A DNA stretch of 64,000 bases. It comes from Euglena gracilis. Its lineage: Eukaryota > Euglenida > Euglenophyceae > Euglenales. Under the pieces are notes generated by a model. The model made no database searches. It had not been told where the DNA came from and saw only the letters and a program-made list of their open reading frames with translations. The stretch spans positions 22,238,001 to 22,302,000 of the forward strand of contig CP154956.1 of NCBI GenBank assembly GCA_039621445.1. The letters are read 5' to 3'. This document shows, piece after piece, positions 61,801 through 64,000 of this stretch (position 1 is its first letter; each line of letters starts with the position of its first letter). A program made the translations under genes and the position numbers.

Positions 61801-61932
61801 TTCAGGGTTTCCCTGAGCCGCAGTCCGTGCAGGTGGCTGCGTACCGTATCGGTACGCATACTGGTCAGGTTGAGGGTGAGTGGTGGGGTGGTAAGGCGGT
61901 CCTCCGCCTGGCTCCCTTCCGCCGGGCAGCAT
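58846..61932 (-). CDS. Element 3 copy 3: ORF3, N-terminal part (1028 codons)
   Basis: It begins MLPGGREPGG at 61932, 163 bases after the pol stop, and ends at an in-frame TGA. Residues 70-190 form an N-terminal region absent from copy 2 (ALWDDHCRKVL, TPPALWCMCAQATMTGLVYY). A disordered segment with a (KG)n-rich run follows (about 505-560). Conserved domain 1 comes next: FWELWFWLGYPCQNFGIF, GIQWKYYPL, ECRFC...HQC and YWHRAWITYVLEVYIYFLEQM. Together with the next ORF it would give about 1,814 residues. Position after pol is where env or other accessory genes sit in some Ty3 elements, but no Env hallmarks are visible. Function unknown. Confidence 0.82.
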   Translation of the reverse strand: MLPGGREPGGGPPYHPTTHPQPDQYAYRYGTQPPARTAAQGNPEASSSSRMTQMPAEARPSQPSGSRRLPPYAGVMIHRTAETMNRVMRMSANPAPDQLTQALWDDHCRKVLTIANTPPALWCMCAQATMTGLVYYTDPDASGFAADITMRDLGVEVPPQVARQVPPVGTYTAHFRAHSPGLPEEETVEAPVRSEHPRVKESIFRSPERVPRRDYPAQEPVSQYTVSGDYPQQAPMPRDQYVYPPQPHPTIPDPIPRRPAEGNPPPTSDSARSARPREAATAPRAAPVPPARDEPVNPWTGRPFETEEDRQQYEYAVTIQRQIARRPPVSAGQGYPARAEMTREERQQYDAAVSALTGVPAPSRSSQPAQQRDVAVAEAPPARPTSSAAGKRDRGPENLTPQPQRRSPRSENPPAAMRVDAEEEAPPAPDVTAERARRETRPSPVAPVYSNRGDAEQEFARTPSTESVTYPVYTEEDPEYWEYWDPYRATIEWLSNTKGKGKGKGKGKGKGKGQEKGGKAPSGKGGKPAGPPPGKGGKSAGPPAGKGGKAAEPSKTKDYDADQLFDYLDEIWPKIDQDLEKYTRAGNVIHRPPEAVLAVVQDRMHDHCKRFIYSTELHPFEGYPHSDEMVLDQMSGFWELWFWLGYPCQNFGIFTDRNGLTYIDCLNTCEDDETFVAQLKEIFNHMYSVSALGIQWKYYPLPEKLQAQVAVMFTNNLQVFLDSMYGMLFKVLDVDLAYPQRYKLECRFCKEVHIVDFWGFGERGKPPPTAENAGSPPTRRFLLHQCRKPQIGTQDRKVLKQHRQKIFLLQQYWHRAWITYVLEVYIYFLEQMTTDVDIHRKWIPRGYTEVDARPYDPDRRRINLRPDWTGAEIGLREHLQSQFGEILDWQEFEVFFAPRELTQPRYAVPLPAFLEETGEYGMGEARRSQWEDLCLINEDEPQPPPGSWVRASWPPPYPNSDRSESISFFRLSNAQGCYRSREDPRSAAQLHTEESPPEAEETGEAGPMAEDEPQPAEPPARETRSPRS

Positions 61933-62094
61933 GATACAGCCCGGGGTCGGTACGGTGGGATGTTTGGGTTGTTGGTTGTAAGGTGTGTGAGGGTAACCGC
62001 TTGAGTATTATTTGGTAAAAAGTCTGCGGAAAGAAAGAATGATAAGAATCAATGATAAAAAGAAGAGAAAACAACATGGGTTTCCCATGCGTTC
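61933..62094 (-). promoter_or_regulatory. Spacer between pol and ORF3, copy 3
   Basis: 162 bases, A/T-richer than the ORFs. ORF3 would need its own ribosome entry (spliced or subgenomic RNA, or reinitiation). I see no clear splice consensus that decides this. Confidence 0.4.
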
Positions 62095-64000
62095 TCAAAA
62101 ACTTGTCATGGAAACATCAATGTTATGTTTCTTGTTCCACAGCTTCCAATCTTGCTGGACATACCCAACAAAACTGGTTGCTGGCTCCCAAGTGTCCTCC
62201 TCGGGCCCATACCCTTTCCAGCGGACCTTCCAAAGGTGCATACCTTTGTCGATTTTGTGATCGATAATTTTATCGACTACAAAGTCGTCCGTCTCAGGTA
62301 ATCTGGAACGGGGTTTGAAGTGCAAACACGGGATGGGTTTCCCATCCGGTGGCGACAGGTATGGTTTGAAGTCGTCCATATGAACGTCCTCAACACCATT
62401 CGGTAATGCAACCTTGTAACGCCCGCTGGTACCTAGTCTTTCTAGGATTTCACAGGGGCCGAGCCAGAGGGGGTCCAGCTTGGAAGACTGCATGCGAGTA
62501 CGGCTATTCCGTACCCACACGCGGTCACCGGGGCTGTAAACAGGTGACTTGAAATTCTGCAAAAACGATTTCCGTTTTGCTGCATGAATATCAGTGACGC
62601 GCTTCTGGACTGCAGAACGTAGATTTTTTACTTCCGCAAACCAGGTCTCGCAACTGACACTTGTTCGGGCGGGTCTCTCCGAAGGGACATCCCCTATGGC
62701 CGGAGGGTCCCGTCCGAAAACTAATTTATAGGGGGAGTGAGGTAAAACCAACCCTGGTAGGGTATTGATATAAAACAAAGACCATGGTAGAACTGATATC
62801 CAGTTGCTGCGCGAGTCAGCCAGTGAAAGGCGAAGCATATTCACGACGGATTTCACGGCTGCCTCGGCTCTACCATTGCCTTTGGGTCGGTATATAATGG
62901 AAAAATGTTGCTCGATTCCGAGTAAACCGCACAAAGTGGTGAAAAACCTTGAAGAAATCAAATGGTCTTGATCACTCACGATTTCATTCGGTAAACCCAT
63001 CAAGCAAATACATTTCTCCAAAAATATAGTTGCCAAACTTTGGGCAGTCAACCCTGACTTCTGGCATGGAATGGCTACAATGTACCCACTCAGCCTGCAG
63101 ACGACAACAAAAACGTAATCGTAAATTTTGTCGTCTGTTCCTTTGCACGGTTCTAATTCCAGAAAATCCATGCAGAGGGATGTAAAAATGTCAGGGGGTA
63201 CGGGAAAAAAGTCCATCGTACCAGGGGGGGTACCTCTGCGGGGTTTTACCGCTTGACAAATTTGACACCGTTGCGCTATTCGCAAACAGCGTGAGTAAAG
63301 CTCTCTTTCTCGCTCAGGGTTGTACAGTACCTGCGGCCCACCAACGAAAGAAGTTTGGGGGCCCCAGGGTGACCATGGTTGTGATAACACAAAATCACAT
63401 CATCAACCAGGTCCTGGGGGATACAATATTTGTAACCCGATTCATTGCGAAAAACCAACCGTAAAGGTGAAAGAGTGTAATTGTCCAGCACTTCGCCATT
63501 ACGAAGTCTGGTGACAATGGTGTCATACACCGGGTCACGACTATAATCCCATTCGCGAAAGAACAGTGGAGAAGGGGACTCCGTGCGCGTAATACGCCGG
63601 GGCCCGGACGTGCTTCCACGTCGGCGCCTTCCTCGCACTGGTGCGACCAGGAATAGTTGTGAAACGGGAAAAGAATCCAAAAGATTATCCGCAGCGTCGT
63701 TTCGACGTGCGTAGTCGTCAGCTTCCTGACTTCCATGAAAAGTCGCGTCTCCCTCATCCGGGTTCCCAGGGTAATACCAAGGGGCCCGACTGAGCGGATC
63801 CGCTACTTTTTGTGTGTGACCAGGGGTATAGATAACCACAAGGTTGAATTGACTCAAGAACTCATGCCATCTGCATCGCCTTCCGACCGATGACATGGCC
63901 TTGTTCAAATCCTCGGTGTACCAGTGTTGGAGACTCTCATGGTCGGTCTTGACGAGGATCTGGACGAGGCTGCTGGCTACCCAGCTTCGGAATTTCTGGA
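62095..64000 (-). pseudogene. pol: Element 3 copy 3: pol, RNase H end, integrase and chromodomain (runs off the window)
   Basis: The minus-strand frame from the window edge to about 63300 covers the RNase H tail (TDHESLQHWYTEDL, VVIYTPGHTQKVADPLSRAP) and the integrase zinc region (HNHGHPGAPK). A frameshift near 63300 breaks it. The second frame (63390-62095) has CQICQ, catalytic Asp in MDFLELEPCKG, VSDQDHLISSRFF and Glu in GNGRAEAAV, the GPCEILERLG fold, then a canonical chromodomain (FVVDKIIDHKI, LWKVRWKGYGPEEDTW, EPATSF) ending MTSF and TGA. The chromodomain would bind a modified histone tail or HP1-type mark and guide integration. Apart from the frameshift this is the best-preserved pol of the family here. 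Confidence 0.9.

Noticed and set aside
50107-61932. ORF3 as a retroviral-type envelope
   Set aside because: Position fits, but there is no signal peptide, fusion peptide, furin-like site or C-terminal membrane anchor in any copy.

Overview
The window looks like repeat-rich nuclear DNA of a eukaryote, probably a microbial eukaryote or alga; the lineage cannot be fixed from the sequence. I find no host gene, rRNA or CRISPR. Almost every base can be assigned to nested, broken retrotransposons that use the standard stop codons. I named four element types. (1) 'Element 1' is a Ty3/gypsy LTR element on the + strand with 191-bp LTRs. (2) A LINE on the - strand carries a 2A-like peptide. (3) 'Element 3' is a very large Ty3/gypsy chromovirus with LTRs bounded by TGTAC...GTACA, present as at least six partial copies. 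(4) A non-coding 5.2-kb LTR element (LARD-like) has its own target-site duplication.

Layout. 1-16727: the LINE (- strand) was hit by element 1 with a 5-bp GGATT target duplication. The locus then became a head-to-tail array: element 1 unit 1 (1425-9908), unit 2 (10598-14996), and a third unit reduced to a solo LTR (15352-15542) still flanked by GGATT and by continuous LINE reading frame. Unit 1 also carries a 2.1-kb insert (4114-6218) between two ~204-bp copies of its own pol. 16728-29856: element 3 copy A (-), about 13 kb, with LTR, 3' UTR, a large ORF downstream of pol (ORF3), integrase, RNase H, RT, a DLFA/PP-motif domain, protease, gag, PBS and LTR. 29857-30679: unassigned. 30680-35085: gag-protease of copy B (-), with a 1.5-kb foreign insert. 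35086-42474: copy 4 (-), whose LTR is split by the LARD at 35239-40482. 42475-48980: copy C (+), LTR-gag-protease. 48981-54865: copy 2 (-), LTR and a long open ORF3. 54866-55169: a stray 3' end of element 1 encoding its chromodomain. 55170-64000: copy 3 (-), LTR, ORF3, chromodomain-bearing pol.

How the parts work together. Gag proteins form the particle, and protease/RT/RNase H/integrase copy and insert the DNA. Chromodomains probably steer integration to marked chromatin. Both Ty3 families place the same extra domain between protease and RT; it resembles a Dam-type adenine methyltransferase, or its relic. Element 3 adds ORF3 (up to ~1,800 codons, two conserved Cys/His domains) after pol. Its sequence is also saturated with short perfect hairpins whose flanking arms covary. 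I regard the ORF3/hairpin/DLFA combination as the most likely undescribed biology here. All copies in view are broken except that ORF3 of copy 2 is one open frame.
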